This document shows, in pieces, positions 10,525 through 20,162 of a stretch of DNA of 64,000 bases. The notes beneath the pieces were generated by a model, which was given only the letters and a program-made list of their open reading frames with translations, was not told the origin of the DNA and made no database searches. The DNA is from Tistrella mobilis (GTDB lineage Bacteria; Pseudomonadota; Alphaproteobacteria; Tistrellales; Tistrellaceae): contig NZ_CP121017.1 in assembly GCF_041468085.1 (NCBI RefSeq), positions 3,905,501 to 3,969,500 of the forward strand. Reading direction: 5' to 3'. Each line of letters opens with the position of its first letter. Position 1 is the stretch's first letter. Position numbers and translations under genes: made by a program.

Positions 10525-11565
10525 TCACTTCTTGCGGTTGGCGATCGACTCTTCCGCCGTCTTCACCAGCTCCGGACCGATCTCCTTCGCCCACTTCTCG
10601 TAGACGCCGCGGGTGGCATCGACGAAGGCCTGACGCTCGGCATCCGACAGCCGGGTGATGGTCACGCCCAGGCCCTCGATCTCCTTCAGGGTCGAATCGT
10701 CCTGGGCGGTGATGCCCTTGCGCGCGACCTGAACGCCGTAGACACCGGCATCCTGAGCGGCCTTGCGCAGCAGGTCCTGATCCTCAGGGGTGAAGGTGTC
10801 CCAGACACGCTTGCTGACGCCGAAGATCAGCGGGTCGGCGACATAGCCCCAGAGGGTGACGTGCTTCTGGCCGACATTCTGCAGCTTGGCGACGGTGAAG
10901 ATGCTGAGCGGGTTCTCCTGGCCGTCGACCGCACCGGTCGCCAGCGCCGGCTGGGCATCCGCCCAGCTCATCTGGGTCGGGTTGGCACCGAGGGCGGTGA
11001 AGGTATCCAGATAGAGCGGCGAGCCGACCACGCGGATCTTCAGGCCGTTCAGGTCCGCGGGAGTCTTGATGTCACGCTTCGAGTTCGTAATCTCGCGGAA
11101 GCCGTTTTCGGCCCAGCCGAGCGGCACCACGCCGCGCTTCTCGATGATGTCGAACAGCTCCTTGCCGACCGGTCCCTGGGTCAGGGCGTCGAGCGCGGCG
11201 TGATCCGGCATCAGGAAGGGCATCGAGAAGATGTTCAGCTCCTTGACCTGCGGCGACCAGTTGATGGTCGAGCCGACGGCCATGTCGATGATGCCCTGGC
11301 GCATCGCCGAGAATTCTTTGGTCTGATCGCCCGACACCAGCTGCGCGCCGGGATAGACCTTCATGTTGATCCGGCCGTTCGAGCGCTCGCGGACCAGCTC
11401 AACCCACTTCTCGGCAGCGAGACCCCACGGGAACGGCGCCGGCACGACGGTCGAGACCTTGTATTCTTCCTTGTAGTCAGCCGCCTGGGCGCCACTCAGG
11501 GCCGTGGCCAGCAGCGCTGCAGCCGCGACCGCACCGGCAGCCGCCTTGAAGACACGCATCATCAT
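10525..11565 (-). CDS. dctP: TRAP transporter periplasmic binding protein (DctP)
   Basis: 346 residues. A signal peptide (MMMRVFKAAAGAVAAAALLA, then TALSGAQA with cleavage before ADYK) is followed by a DctP-family solute-binding domain. The family Arg that pairs with the ligand carboxylate is in LNGLKIRVVGSP. The PTQMSWADAQPALATGAVDGQENP segment is typical. It captures the substrate in the periplasm and passes it to DctQM. The start is the first of three ATGs; GGAGG lies about 10 bases before it. Located between the E1 genes and the permease genes, so uptake and metabolism are co-transcribed. Confidence 0.95.
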   Translation of the reverse strand: MMMRVFKAAAGAVAAAALLATALSGAQAADYKEEYKVSTVVPAPFPWGLAAEKWVELVRERSNGRINMKVYPGAQLVSGDQTKEFSAMRQGIIDMAVGSTINWSPQVKELNIFSMPFLMPDHAALDALTQGPVGKELFDIIEKRGVVPLGWAENGFREITNSKRDIKTPADLNGLKIRVVGSPLYLDTFTALGANPTQMSWADAQPALATGAVDGQENPLSIFTVAKLQNVGQKHVTLWGYVADPLIFGVSKRVWDTFTPEDQDLLRKAAQDAGVYGVQVARKGITAQDDSTLKEIEGLGVTITRLSDAERQAFVDATRGVYEKWAKEIGPELVKTAEESIANRKK

Positions 11566-11600
11566 CGCTTCGTTTCCTCCCTAGGATCTTTATCGGTCGC

Positions 11601-11623
11601 GGGTGCGGATCCCGGCCGCACCC
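11601..11623 (-). promoter_or_regulatory. Hairpin in the 164-base spacer upstream of dctP
   Basis: 8-bp perfect stem GGGTGCGG / CCGCACCC with a 7-base loop, about 35 bases upstream of the dctP start. No promoter is obvious in the spacer; it may stabilise the processed dctP transcript. Confidence 0.35.
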
Positions 11624-11729
11624 GCCACGGTCTCCATTCTCGGCGTTCTTTGCGCCTTTGGGAAAGCCGCAACGTGTGACGCGCGTCGCGTTTTCCGATC
11701 GGTGGTCGTCATGGGTACCGACCCGGGGC

Positions 11730-12704
11730 TCAGCGCCCCAGGGCCACCTTGACCGCCTTGCAGACATCGCCGGCGGTGATCTTGAGTTCGGATTCCATCG
11801 GCGGGGCATAGGGCACCGGCGCGCGCGGCGCACCCAGGCGCCGGACCGGCCCCTCCAGACGGTGATGCAGTTCCTCGGCGATCGTCGCCGCAATTTCGGC
11901 ACCGAAACCGCCGGCCTGAACCGCCTCGTGCACCACCAGGGCACGGCGGGTGCGCGATACGCTCTCCAGCACCAGCTCCCGATCCCAGGGCCAGAGGGTG
12001 CGCAGGTCGATCACCTCGACATTGATCCCCTCCACCCCCAGCGCCGCGGCGGCATCCAGCGCCGTCCAGACCGTCGCCGACCAGGTCACCAGGGTGATGT
12101 CGGCACCGGCCCGGCGCACGACACCCCGGCCGAATTCGGCCGGCGCATCGCTTTCCGCCGCGGGGCCGCTCAGCGCCCAGAGGTTCTTGTGCTCCATGTG
12201 CACGACCGGATCGTCGGAGCGGATCGCGGCCTTGAGCAGGGCGTAGTTGTCGGCCGGCGTCGCCGGCACGGTGACCACCAGCCCGGGGATATGGGCGTAC
12301 CAGGCTTCCAGCGACTGCGAATGCTGGGCGGCCGACGACCGCCACATGCCGATCGGCTCGCGCACCACCAGCGGCACACGGGTCTGGCCGCCGAACATGT
12401 AGCGGGCCTTGGCCGCCTGATTGACCAGTTCGTCGACGGCGCAGAGCGCAAAATCGGAGAAGCGCATCTCGACCACCGGCCGGGTGCCGCTCATCGCCGC
12501 ACCGACCGCGGCACCCATGATGGTCGATTCCGAGATCGGCGTGTCGACGATGCGGTTCGCGCCGAAGCGGGCCTGCAGGCCGTCATACTGCTTGAACACG
12601 CCACCGCGGCCGAGATCCTCGCCCAGCGCCCAGACCAGCGGATCACGGTCCATTTCCTCGGCAAGCGCCAGCCGGCCGGCTTCGAGATAGGTGATGTCGG
12701 CCAT
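11730..12704 (-). CDS. E1 beta subunit, 2-oxoacid/acetoin dehydrogenase type
   Basis: 324 residues, normal for E1 beta. With the alpha subunit it forms an alpha2beta2 ThDP enzyme that decarboxylates or oxidatively cleaves a 2-oxoacid or acetoin-like substrate. Key features are GEDLGRGGVF (Glu29), DTPISESTIMG (Glu59, the ThDP-activating Glu), AAQHSQSLEAWYAHIPGL (His128) and VHEAVQAGGFGAEI near the C terminus. The gap to the alpha gene is 5 bases. No E2 acyltransferase or E3 gene is present in the operon, so the acyl acceptor is unclear; acetoin cleavage (AcoAB-like) and pyruvate-type activity cannot be separated by sequence alone. Confidence 0.88.
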   Translation of the reverse strand: MADITYLEAGRLALAEEMDRDPLVWALGEDLGRGGVFKQYDGLQARFGANRIVDTPISESTIMGAAVGAAMSGTRPVVEMRFSDFALCAVDELVNQAAKARYMFGGQTRVPLVVREPIGMWRSSAAQHSQSLEAWYAHIPGLVVTVPATPADNYALLKAAIRSDDPVVHMEHKNLWALSGPAAESDAPAEFGRGVVRRAGADITLVTWSATVWTALDAAAALGVEGINVEVIDLRTLWPWDRELVLESVSRTRRALVVHEAVQAGGFGAEIAATIAEELHHRLEGPVRRLGAPRAPVPYAPPMESELKITAGDVCKAVKVALGR

Positions 12705-12709
12705 GGGTC

Positions 12710-13741
12710 TCAGCCTTCCCGGGTCCAGAACCGCGCCGGCGCACCGGCATCCTGCACATCTTCAAGCGCCAGTGCAGCCGGCGCCCAGGGGGCCGCCTCG
12801 GCCGCGTCCAGCGCTGCGGTCATCTCGTCCGTGGCCGCCTGTTCCAGCGCATCAAGCTCGGCGGCCGGCACGCCGGCGGCTTCCAGCAGAGCGCGGTTGC
12901 GGCGCATCGGGTCCCCCGACCAGCGTTCTTCGGCCTCGCCCGCCGGGCGATAGCCGGCCGGATCGGAGGCTGTGTGACCGAGAAGCCGATAGGTCCGCGC
13001 ATGGATCAGGATCGGGCCCTCGCCGGCACGCAGCCGAGCCACGGCCTCACGCGTCGCCTCGTCCACCGCCACCAGATCATTGCCATCGATCTCGATCGCG
13101 GTCACATCCATGGACCGCGCCCGGGCTGCCGCTCCCTCACCGGCGGTGAGGGTCGAGGTGCGGGTGGTCGCAGACCATCCATTGTCCTCGCACACGAACA
13201 GCACCGGCAGGTTGAAGACCTTCGCCCAGTTCAGCCCTTCCATGAACGGCCCGCGATTGATCGCACCATCGCCGAACAGGCACGCCACGACCTGATCACT
13301 GCCCTTCAGACGGATCGCCTGGGCGGCGCCCACCGCAATCGGAATATTGGCGGAGACGACACCGTTCGCGCCCAGCATGCCGACCGAGAAGTCGGCGATG
13401 TGCATCGATCCGCCGCGGCCGTCGGAGGTGCCGCCGGCCTTGCCCAGCAGTTCCAGCATCATGGCGCGGGCATCGGCGCCCTTCGCCAGGGTATGGCCAT
13501 GGCCGCGATGGGTGGAGAGCAGCAGATCGTCACGGCGCAGCTGTGCGCAGACGCCGGCGGCCACCGCCTCCTGCCCGATCGACAGATGAACCGCGCCGAG
13601 CACCAGGCCGCGGCTCTGCCCCGTCTCGGCCGCGCGTTCGAAGGCACGGATGCGGGCCATCAGCCCGTGGAGCGCCGTCAGGCGCGGAATGTCGTGATTG
13701 CTCGCGGTCGCCGCTGTGGCGCCGTTCTGCCCGCCGGTCAT
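12710..13741 (-). CDS. E1 alpha subunit, 2-oxoacid/acetoin dehydrogenase type
   Basis: 343 residues. ThDP-binding half of the E1 component: the Mg/ThDP motif runs from GDGAINRG (157) to EDN (185-187); HLSIGQEAVAAGV and STHRGHGHTLAKG are family signatures, and the flexible loop TYRLLGHTASDPAGYR follows. The start at 13739-13741 is preceded by GGGAGGAAA at good spacing; an upstream start at 13849 would add 36 poorly supported residues. First gene of the operon E1 alpha, E1 beta, dctP, dctQ, dctM, ThDP enzyme. A good promoter and a palindrome lie upstream. Confidence 0.88.
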   Translation of the reverse strand: MTGGQNGATAATASNHDIPRLTALHGLMARIRAFERAAETGQSRGLVLGAVHLSIGQEAVAAGVCAQLRRDDLLLSTHRGHGHTLAKGADARAMMLELLGKAGGTSDGRGGSMHIADFSVGMLGANGVVSANIPIAVGAAQAIRLKGSDQVVACLFGDGAINRGPFMEGLNWAKVFNLPVLFVCEDNGWSATTRTSTLTAGEGAAARARSMDVTAIEIDGNDLVAVDEATREAVARLRAGEGPILIHARTYRLLGHTASDPAGYRPAGEAEERWSGDPMRRNRALLEAAGVPAAELDALEQAATDEMTAALDAAEAAPWAPAALALEDVQDAGAPARFWTREG

Positions 13742-13851
13742 GAGCCGACCTTTCCTCCCTGTCCCGCCGTCGGTTGCGTCTTGCCCGGCCTCGGATGGCC
13801 CGGGCTCGCATTCTTGGATCGCGGCACCGCTGGTGCCACGCCGACGCAACG

Positions 13852-13881
13852 ACGATAACGGCGGTAATCGAGGCCTGTCAA
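13852..13881 (-). promoter_or_regulatory. Sigma70-like promoter of the E1/TRAP operon
   Basis: On the minus strand TTGACA (13881-13876, perfect -35), an 18-base spacer and TATCGT (13857-13852, four of six). This leaves a leader of about 100 bases before the E1 alpha ATG at 13741. It lies inside the 416-base gap 13742-14157. Confidence 0.5.
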
Positions 13882-13886
13882 ATCCA

Positions 13887-13903
13887 GGTCCAATATTTGG
13901 ACC
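13887..13903. promoter_or_regulatory. Operator-like palindrome GGTCCAA-TAT-TTGGACC
   Basis: Perfect 7-bp inverted repeat with a 3-base centre, 5 bases upstream of the -35 element of the E1/TRAP operon and about 255 bases upstream of the divergent gene at 14158. The form (TGGTCCA-like arms) resembles sites of FadR-subfamily GntR regulators, which often control TRAP operons, but no regulator gene is adjacent. The rest of 13742-14157 shows an AT-rich patch (13980-14000) and nothing else I can name. Confidence 0.5.
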
Positions 13904-14157
13904 CGTTCATGCCGTTTCTTTCAACGCCGCCCAAATCAGGCGTCAGATGGATTGCTCTGGCAGCACAAGAGGTCAGACCCGATATTCCATATTATAGACC
14001 TGTATCGGTGCCGGTGAGGGCGGGCACCCGCTGCACCGGGTCCGCATCATGGTGCCCCGACCTCGACGGATGCATGACCGCCGGGCATGATGACCAAAGT
14101 GAAGATCACGAAGCCGGGCGCGTCGCGACACCGGCCGGACGACAGGGAGACACCTGA

Positions 14158-15015
14158 ATGGCCGACACGACCACACCGCCTTCTGCCGCCACCCGGCCCA
14201 TCGTGGCAGACAGCGTCACCCGCCTGGGGCCCGAGGCGGAAGGGGCGGTGCTGGTGGCTGCCAGCCATGGCGGCATTTATGCCGCCTATCTGGCGGCGGT
14301 GTCGAAGGTGCGGGGGGTGATCCTGAACGATGCCGGGCTCGGCCTGGACCGCGCCGGGATCGGCGGGCTGGATCTGGCCCAGAAGATCGGCCTGGCCGCC
14401 GCCACCGTGTCGCATAACAGCGCCCGGATCGGCGACGGCCGCGACATGATCACCCGCGGCCGCATCTCTCATGCCAATGTCGCCGCGATCGCCGCCGGCG
14501 TCGAGCCCGGCCAGAGCTGTGCCGAGGCGGCAGAACGCCTGGCAGCCGCCACCATGCCCTTCGACCGGCCGGCCCCCTATGCGGAAGCACGCCGGGAACT
14601 GAGCCCGCGCGGGCCGCTGGGGCCGCGGATCGTGCTGATCGACAGCGCGGCACTCGTGAAGGCCGAAGACGCAGGCCAGGTGGTCATCACCGGCAGCCAT
14701 GGCGGGCTGATCGGCGGCGACACCTGGAACGCGCTCAAGACCGATGCCTTCGCCGCCGCCTATAACGACGCCGGGATCGGCATCGACGAGGCCGGCACCA
14801 CCCGACTGCCTGCGCTCGATGCCCGGGCCATCGCCGGCTTCGTGGTCGACTGCACCACCGCCCGGATCGGCGAGGCCGCCTCTACCTATGAAGACGGCCT
14901 CGTCAGCCGGGTCAACCGCCGCGCCTATGCGCTGGGCCTGCGCGAAGGCCAGTCGGCGCGAGAGGCGGTGGAGATCCTGATGGATGCCATGGAAGGCCGG
15001 ATCGAGCGCGGCTGA
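14158..15015 (+). CDS. Unknown protein with internal duplication (SHGG/NDAG/ARIG)
   Basis: 285 residues with no signal peptide or membrane segment. I do not recognise a named family. The chain is two copies of one unit: SHGG at 36-39 and 180-183, NDAG at 57-60 and 203-206, AGI/AGT segments, ARIG at 89-92 and 235-238, ISHAN/VSRVN at 103 and 249, and GQS...EA helices at 115-130 and 261-276. Motif spacing from NDAG onward is identical in both halves. The repeated His, Asn, Asp and Gly suggest a pseudo-twofold active site or ligand pocket. It starts behind GGGAG and is divergent from the E1/TRAP operon, so it may act on the same compound. Confidence 0.75.
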   Translation: MADTTTPPSAATRPIVADSVTRLGPEAEGAVLVAASHGGIYAAYLAAVSKVRGVILNDAGLGLDRAGIGGLDLAQKIGLAAATVSHNSARIGDGRDMITRGRISHANVAAIAAGVEPGQSCAEAAERLAAATMPFDRPAPYAEARRELSPRGPLGPRIVLIDSAALVKAEDAGQVVITGSHGGLIGGDTWNALKTDAFAAAYNDAGIGIDEAGTTRLPALDARAIAGFVVDCTTARIGEAASTYEDGLVSRVNRRAYALGLREGQSAREAVEILMDAMEGRIERG

Positions 15016-16698
15016 TCACCCGGCCCGGATCTGTCTCAGGAACCCGTCGACCTCGTCGCGCAGCCGGCTGGCCTGCCCGTCCACCTCGCGCGCGCCGTCG
15101 AGCAGGGCTGCGGCGCTGGTGCCGGTTTCAGTGGCATCGCGGCCGACACCTCGGGCATTGGTCGAAACGTCGCCGGCCGCCCGGGCGGCCTCGACGACCG
15201 TACGTGTGATGTCCGCCGTGGCGGCAGCCTGCTCTTCGGCCGCGGCGGCCACGGCGGCCGACATGCCCTGAATGTCGCGGATCACGCCGCCGATGCGATG
15301 CATCGCATCGACCATGGCTGTGGCGGCAGCCTGGATCGCCCCGATCTGGCCGCCGATCTCTTCGGTTGCCTGCGCGGTCTGATTGGCAAGCGCCTTGACT
15401 TCACCCGCCACGACAGCGAAGCCCTTGCCCGCCTCGCCGGCCCGTGCTGCCTCGATGGTCGCGTTGAGGGCCAGCAGATTGGTGCGTGCCGCGATATCCG
15501 AGATCAGGGCGACGACATCGTCGATGCGTGCAGAGGCTTCAACCAGGGCGCGTACGCGGGCCTCGGTGGCATCGGCTTCGGTGACCGCCTGTGCGGCGGT
15601 CACCGCGGCACGGCCGACCTGCCCCGCGACCTCCCGGATCGAGGCCGACAGTTCCTCGGCGGCCGCAGCCGCCGTTTCAACATGGTTGGCTGCCCGCTCC
15701 GCCCCCGCCGAGGCCGCCCCGGCCTGGGCATCGGTGCGGCGGGCCGCTTCGGCCACGTTGCCTGCAACCACGGTCATGCGCGATGCGGCACCGGCGACGA
15801 CCTCCATCGCCCCGCCGACGCTCGCTTCAAACCGTGCGGCCAGATCGGCAAGTTCGGCCCGCCGTTCCCGTTCGGCCTGATGGCGGCGACGCTCCTGCTC
15901 GGCTCGCAGCCCTGCGGCCTCGGCGCTGCCGTTCCGCAGTACCAGAACCGCACGGGCCAGGGCGCCGATTTCATCGCGTCGGGTGGTGGCCGGCACCTCG
16001 GCATCAAGCGCGCCGCCGGCAATGGCTGCGACCGTGCCGGTCAGTCGGTTGAAGGGACGGATCACCCGGTAAGTCACCAGCAGCATGCCGGCAAAGGTCG
16101 AGCCGATCGCCACCGCGATCAGCGCCAGCGACAATATCTCGGCAGCCGCCTGTGCATCATGTGCCTGGCGGTAGACGGCTGCTGCGGAGGCGACTTGAAC
16201 GCCGATCAGACGGTCGATCGAGACCGTTACCGGATCGATCGCTGCATACAAGGTTTCGCGCACGAAGAGGTCGAGCCCGGCCGTGTCGCCGGCCGCCACG
16301 ATGGCCGCCAGACGGCCGACCTCCACATCTGCGGCGCGCATCAGCCGTTCGGATGCCCCGGCCAGTTCCACTTCCTCTCCGCCGCGAACGCCCGCCCGAT
16401 ACTCCGCCCATCGCGCGGCAATCTGCGCACGCGCCGCGTCGATCGACGTGGCTGTCGTTGCACGGTCCGCATTGCCGTTCCGGAACTTATGCGCCGCATC
16501 GACAATGGACACCGCATAGGCGTCCGAGATCGCCTTCAGTGCCTGCAACGGCACCACCCTGTCGACATAAACCCGTTCGAGTGCGGCGTCCGCCCGAACC
16601 AGGGCTCGCTGCCCGTTCATCGCCACCAGGACCGCGACCACCCCCAGCAGGCAAAGCACGGCAAACAGCGTGCCCCTGACTGTCAACACCCTCCGCAT
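15016..16698 (-). CDS. Methyl-accepting chemotaxis protein
   Basis: 560 residues. Inner-membrane chemoreceptor that controls CheA. TM1 is about 9-27 and TM2 about 188-209; between them lies a roughly 160-residue helical periplasmic sensor of four-helix-bundle type. A HAMP domain follows (210-262). The signalling hairpin tip is [20 protein letters not shown] with [20 protein letters not shown] around 401-440. No CheR/CheB-binding pentapeptide is seen at the C terminus. The start at 16696-16698 is preceded by GGAGATGG; the longer frame from 16866 would bury TM1. Its stop codon abuts that of the duplicated gene at 14158-15015. Ligand unknown. Confidence 0.92.
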   Translation of the reverse strand: MRRVLTVRGTLFAVLCLLGVVAVLVAMNGQRALVRADAALERVYVDRVVPLQALKAISDAYAVSIVDAAHKFRNGNADRATTATSIDAARAQIAARWAEYRAGVRGGEEVELAGASERLMRAADVEVGRLAAIVAAGDTAGLDLFVRETLYAAIDPVTVSIDRLIGVQVASAAAVYRQAHDAQAAAEILSLALIAVAIGSTFAGMLLVTYRVIRPFNRLTGTVAAIAGGALDAEVPATTRRDEIGALARAVLVLRNGSAEAAGLRAEQERRRHQAERERRAELADLAARFEASVGGAMEVVAGAASRMTVVAGNVAEAARRTDAQAGAASAGAERAANHVETAAAAAEELSASIREVAGQVGRAAVTAAQAVTEADATEARVRALVEASARIDDVVALISDIAARTNLLALNATIEAARAGEAGKGFAVVAGEVKALANQTAQATEEIGGQIGAIQAAATAMVDAMHRIGGVIRDIQGMSAAVAAAAEEQAAATADITRTVVEAARAAGDVSTNARGVGRDATETGTSAAALLDGAREVDGQASRLRDEVDGFLRQIRAG

Positions 16699-16843
16699 GC
16701 ACCATCTCCATCCGAGTGGCGGCGCCGTATCGCTCCCCCTCCCATCGAGAGCGATCGCCCGATGACAGGATGATGACTCAACGGACGCCCCCACCAAAAC
16801 AACCGTAAAGAGAGAGGCGCATATTGCGGGAAAGGGGGCCGGG

Positions 16844-18454
16844 TCAGACGGTGGCGCGGGCCTCAAATGCCTGTTTATAGGGTTCGCGCAGCTCGCGCTT
16901 CAGCACCTTGCCGATGGGACTGCGCGGCAGCTCGTCGCGCAACTCCACGGCAGACAGTCTCTGCGCCTTGCCCAGCCGCTCATTGGCCCAGGCCCGGATC
17001 TCGTCGCCCTCCGCCTGCATGCCCGGCTTCAGAACCACCAGCCCGAGCGGGGTTTCGCCCCAGTCCCGGCTGGGCACGCCGATCACCGCGGCATCGGCCA
17101 CGGCCGGATGGGCGAAGAGCACCGCCTCCAGATCGACCGCATAGATGTTGAAGCCGCCCGAGATGATCATGTCCTTGCGCCGGTCGAGCAGGCGGACGAA
17201 GCCGTCCTCGTCGATCGCACCCATGTCGCCCGAGCGGAAGAAGACCCGGCCCTCGGCGTCATGCCAGAGCATTTCCTCAGTCTTCTCGTCCAGGTTGTGG
17301 TACCCGCTCATCATCGCGGGGCCACGGCCGACCAGCTCGCCGATCTGTCCCGGCGGCAGTTCGCGTCCCTCTTCGTCGATCACCAGGATTTCGGCGCCGG
17401 CCGAGGGTCGGCCCACCGTGTCGAGCTTGTCGGGATAGGCGATGACGTCGAGCAGGCACGAGATGCCGCCCTCGGTCAGGCCATAGATCTCGATCATGCC
17501 GCCGGGCCAGCGCCGGGCGATCTCGCGCTTCACCTCGGCTCTGAGCGGCGCACTGGTCGACAGCTTCATCTGGAAGGACGACAGGTCGCGGCGGTCGAAA
17601 TCCGGATGGTCGAGGATACGGGTGTACTGCACCGGCACCAACATGGCGTGGGTCGCCCGCTTCGCCTCGGCAAGCTCCAGGAAGCGGCCGGCGTCGAATT
17701 TGGCCATCAATACCGCATGGCCGCCGAACAGCACGGTCGGCAGCAGGGCGGCCAGCGTGGTGTTGGAATAGATCGGAGTCGAGACGATCGACACGGTGTC
17801 GGGCCCGAAGCCCATGGTCTGAATGCGCCGGGTCTGCGCACCGCGCATCTGATGGCTGTGGACGATGCCCTTGGGCACACCGGTGGTGCCCGAGCTGTAG
17901 ATGATGTTGAAGAGATCGAGCGCCTCGATCACCACCGGGGCAGGCGTGGCGGGGGCAGACGCCAGCCAGTCGGCAAAGCCGGTCCACGTGCCGCGGGGCC
18001 AGTTCCCGCCGGGCGCCATGTCGAAGCCGATCAGCCGGACATCGCCCAGCCGGTCCAGGGCCGGCTCGATCAGCGGCAGCGAGTAGGCATCGACCGCAAG
18101 CAGCCGGGCGCCCGAATCCTGTACCATCGCCGCCAGCTGTTCGGCGCTCGCCAGCGTCGAAAGCGGCACGGCACAAGCGCCGGCGCGCAGGGTCGCCATG
18201 TAGAGCGCCAGGACGTCGACGGCATTGCGGGCCAGCATCGCGACCTTGTCGCCGCGACCGATCCCGTCCTGCTGAAGGGCGGCGGTGATGGCGTCGATCC
18301 GGGCGTTGAACCCCTGCCAGTCGAGGACGGTGGTCTCGTCTTCGACGGCCGGTGCCGTCGGCCGTTCCGCGGCATGGGTCCGGATGGCGTCGCTGATGTT
18401 CTGGAAGGCGTCGGCGTTCTCGCGGATATGGTCGGTCAGGGTCTGGCGGCGCAT
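16844..18454 (-). CDS. AMP-forming acyl-CoA synthetase/ligase
   Basis: 536 residues. Activates a carboxylic acid to its acyl-CoA through an acyl-adenylate. ANL-superfamily motifs: P-loop [14 protein letters not shown]5 YGLTEGG, A7 [10 protein letters not shown]8 [21 protein letters not shown], and the A10 Lys in [17 protein letters not shown]. The acid substrate cannot be read from sequence. A second enzyme of the same layout is encoded at 55181-56812. An ATGGT-TGAG-ACCAT inverted repeat at 18494-18507, 40 bases upstream of the start, may be a control site. Confidence 0.9.
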   Translation of the reverse strand: MRRQTLTDHIRENADAFQNISDAIRTHAAERPTAPAVEDETTVLDWQGFNARIDAITAALQQDGIGRGDKVAMLARNAVDVLALYMATLRAGACAVPLSTLASAEQLAAMVQDSGARLLAVDAYSLPLIEPALDRLGDVRLIGFDMAPGGNWPRGTWTGFADWLASAPATPAPVVIEALDLFNIIYSSGTTGVPKGIVHSHQMRGAQTRRIQTMGFGPDTVSIVSTPIYSNTTLAALLPTVLFGGHAVLMAKFDAGRFLELAEAKRATHAMLVPVQYTRILDHPDFDRRDLSSFQMKLSTSAPLRAEVKREIARRWPGGMIEIYGLTEGGISCLLDVIAYPDKLDTVGRPSAGAEILVIDEEGRELPPGQIGELVGRGPAMMSGYHNLDEKTEEMLWHDAEGRVFFRSGDMGAIDEDGFVRLLDRRKDMIISGGFNIYAVDLEAVLFAHPAVADAAVIGVPSRDWGETPLGLVVLKPGMQAEGDEIRAWANERLGKAQRLSAVELRDELPRSPIGKVLKRELREPYKQAFEARATV

Positions 18455-18564
18455 GGTCTGGTGGTCCTCCGGTGCCGCGTTCTGCGCGGCGTCATGGTTG
18501 AGACCATCGAACGCCCCTGCATCGCAGCGGTCAAGACGCCGGCCCTGACGTCCGCGCTGCGGAA

Positions 18565-19026
18565 TTAATCCGGCCAGGACGCCACCCGATCGAACAGCCG
18601 GTCTTCATCCACCGTCTCTTCCGACACCACCCGGCCATGGGCCCCCACCCCTGCGCGGCGGACGGATCCCGGATCGCCCGAGACCAGCGGATGCCACCAG
18701 GGCAGATCGCGGCCTTCCGCCACCAGCCGGTAGGCGCAGGTGGCCGGCATCCAGTCGAGCGCGCCCAGATTGTCGGGCGTCAGCACCACGCAATCGGGAA
18801 CGATCGCCTTGCGGTTGGGATAGTCGCGGCAGCGGCAGCTGTCGCAGTCGAGCAGCCGGCAGGCGACGTCGGTCGAAAGCACCGCGCCGGTATCCTCGTC
18901 CTCCATCTTGACCAGACAGCATTTGCCGCAGCCGTCGCAGAGGGCATCCCATTCCTCGCCGCTCAACCGGTCGAGCGGCTTCGCCTTCCAGAATGGGATG
19001 CCGCTGCCGGCTGCACTTGCCGACAT
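18565..19026 (-). CDS. YcgN/UPF0260 family cysteine-cluster protein
   Basis: 153 residues. Cys-rich CxxCxxCC signature (CDGCGKCC at 30-37), then [17 protein letters not shown] and the PATCAYR and [14 protein letters not shown] segments diagnostic of the YcgN/UPF0260 family, thought to bind a metal or Fe-S centre. Biochemical role unknown. Its ATG overlaps the thioesterase stop by one base. It is the last gene of the operon alcohol dehydrogenase, GST-like, thioesterase, YcgN. Confidence 0.88.
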   Translation of the reverse strand: MSASAAGSGIPFWKAKPLDRLSGEEWDALCDGCGKCCLVKMEDEDTGAVLSTDVACRLLDCDSCRCRDYPNRKAIVPDCVVLTPDNLGALDWMPATCAYRLVAEGRDLPWWHPLVSGDPGSVRRAGVGAHGRVVSEETVDEDRLFDRVASWPD

Positions 19027-19463
19027 CAGCCCACCACCAGCGGTTCGAGGGCGGCCCTGAGCGCCGCAGGCAGCGGCACCGGCCTGCGGGTCTTGCGGTC
19101 GACATAGACATGCACGAACCGGCCTTCGGCCGCGGCCAGATCGGCATCGCCGTCGAACAGGGCAATCTCGTAGGCGACCGAGCTGTTGCCAAGCCGGCCG
19201 ACGCGCAGGCCGGCGGTCACCGGCTCGGGGAAGGCGAGCGAGGCCATGTAGCGGCAGGCGCTTTCCACGACCAGGCCGATGACGCCACCGCCATGGATAT
19301 CGAGCGCGTCGCGGCGGATCAGGTACTCGTTCACCACAGTGTCGAAATAGCTGTAATAGACCACATTGTTGACGTGGCCATAGACGTCGTTGTCCATCCA
19401 CCGGGTGGTGATCGGCAGGAAATGGCGGTAGTCGGCGCGGGTGCCGCGGGCCGGCGTGGTCAT
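19026..19463 (-). CDS. Acyl-CoA thioesterase, 4HBT hotdog family
   Basis: 145 residues. Hydrolyses an acyl-CoA thioester. The 4HBT signature [20 protein letters not shown] carries the catalytic Asp and the adjacent His-Val-Asn-Asn turn. Single hotdog domain of usual length for YbgC/FadM-type enzymes. The start overlaps the upstream GST-like gene by 4 bases (ATGA). Substrate range unknown; the neighbours suggest a role in clearing CoA thioesters made by the local pathways. Confidence 0.9.
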   Translation of the reverse strand: MTTPARGTRADYRHFLPITTRWMDNDVYGHVNNVVYYSYFDTVVNEYLIRRDALDIHGGGVIGLVVESACRYMASLAFPEPVTAGLRVGRLGNSSVAYEIALFDGDADLAAAEGRFVHVYVDRKTRRPVPLPAALRAALEPLVVG

Positions 19464-20161
19464 GCGGTCTCTCCGTCCTGGAGCGGGTCTTCGATATCGT
19501 CATGGCGGGCAAGAACGGCCGCGACCCGGGGCAAGGCCCGGGCCCGGCCGGCGATGGCCCCCAGATGCGGGGTTACCCGGGCGAAACGGGCACGCCCGCC
19601 GGCCCAGCCACTCATCACGGCCAGATAAAGGTCGATGGCAGAAAAGCGGCTGCCCAGGAACCAGGGTCCGACGGGGTCGGCCGCGGCTTCGAGCATCCGC
19701 CACAGCCCGTCGCGCCGGACTTGCATGCCGGCGCGGAAACCGGCGAGCGGCGCCCCCGCCAGCCCGGTATCGTCGGCATGTTCGGGCACGGTGATCGCCG
19801 GATAGATTTCGGCCACCAGGAAGACCAGCCAGCGCAGGAAGACGGGCCGGAGCGGATCGCCCGCCGCCGGCACCAGGTCCGCCCCGCGCGGGCCTGCCAG
19901 ATCGGTCAGATGCAGCAGGATGGCGACGCTTTCGGTCATCACCAGATCGCGCCCATCCGGGGCAGCACCCGGAACCACAAGCACCGGCACCTTGCCGGTG
20001 GGGTTGAGCGCCAGCAGCCGGTCGCGGCCGGGCCCAGGTTCCCGATAGGGCAGATCCTCCAGCACATGCGGCAGCCCCAGCAGATCGAGCGCCATCTCGA
20101 CGATCGCCGAGCCGCAGCCCGGCGATCCGATCAGGGTAAGCGGGGCCGCCCCATATGTCAT
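19460..20161 (-). CDS. Glutathione S-transferase-like protein
   Basis: 233 residues. N-terminal thioredoxin-like half with the active-site region [20 protein letters not shown] and the glutathione-binding turn [11 protein letters not shown] and [10 protein letters not shown] (Ser of the ESxAI motif). The all-helical C-terminal half contains [13 protein letters not shown], where family members have the N-capping box. Acts in detoxification or isomerisation with glutathione. The start at 20159-20161 leaves 1 base after the alcohol dehydrogenase stop; the longer frame from 20194 runs into that gene. Confidence 0.85.
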   Translation of the reverse strand: MTYGAAPLTLIGSPGCGSAIVEMALDLLGLPHVLEDLPYREPGPGRDRLLALNPTGKVPVLVVPGAAPDGRDLVMTESVAILLHLTDLAGPRGADLVPAAGDPLRPVFLRWLVFLVAEIYPAITVPEHADDTGLAGAPLAGFRAGMQVRRDGLWRMLEAAADPVGPWFLGSRFSAIDLYLAVMSGWAGGRARFARVTPHLGAIAGRARALPRVAAVLARHDDIEDPLQDGETA

Positions 20162-20162
20162 G

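Noticed and set aside
11566-11729. Spacer between E1 beta and dctP considered as an independent dctP promoter
   Set aside because: No convincing -35/-10 pair on the minus strand; only a GC hairpin is seen.
18494-18507. ATGGT-TGAG-ACCAT inverted repeat upstream of the first acyl-CoA ligase as a member of the PsrA-like regulon
   Set aside because: The arms do not match CAAAC/GTTTG; it may be an operator of another type but the evidence is a single 5-bp repeat.
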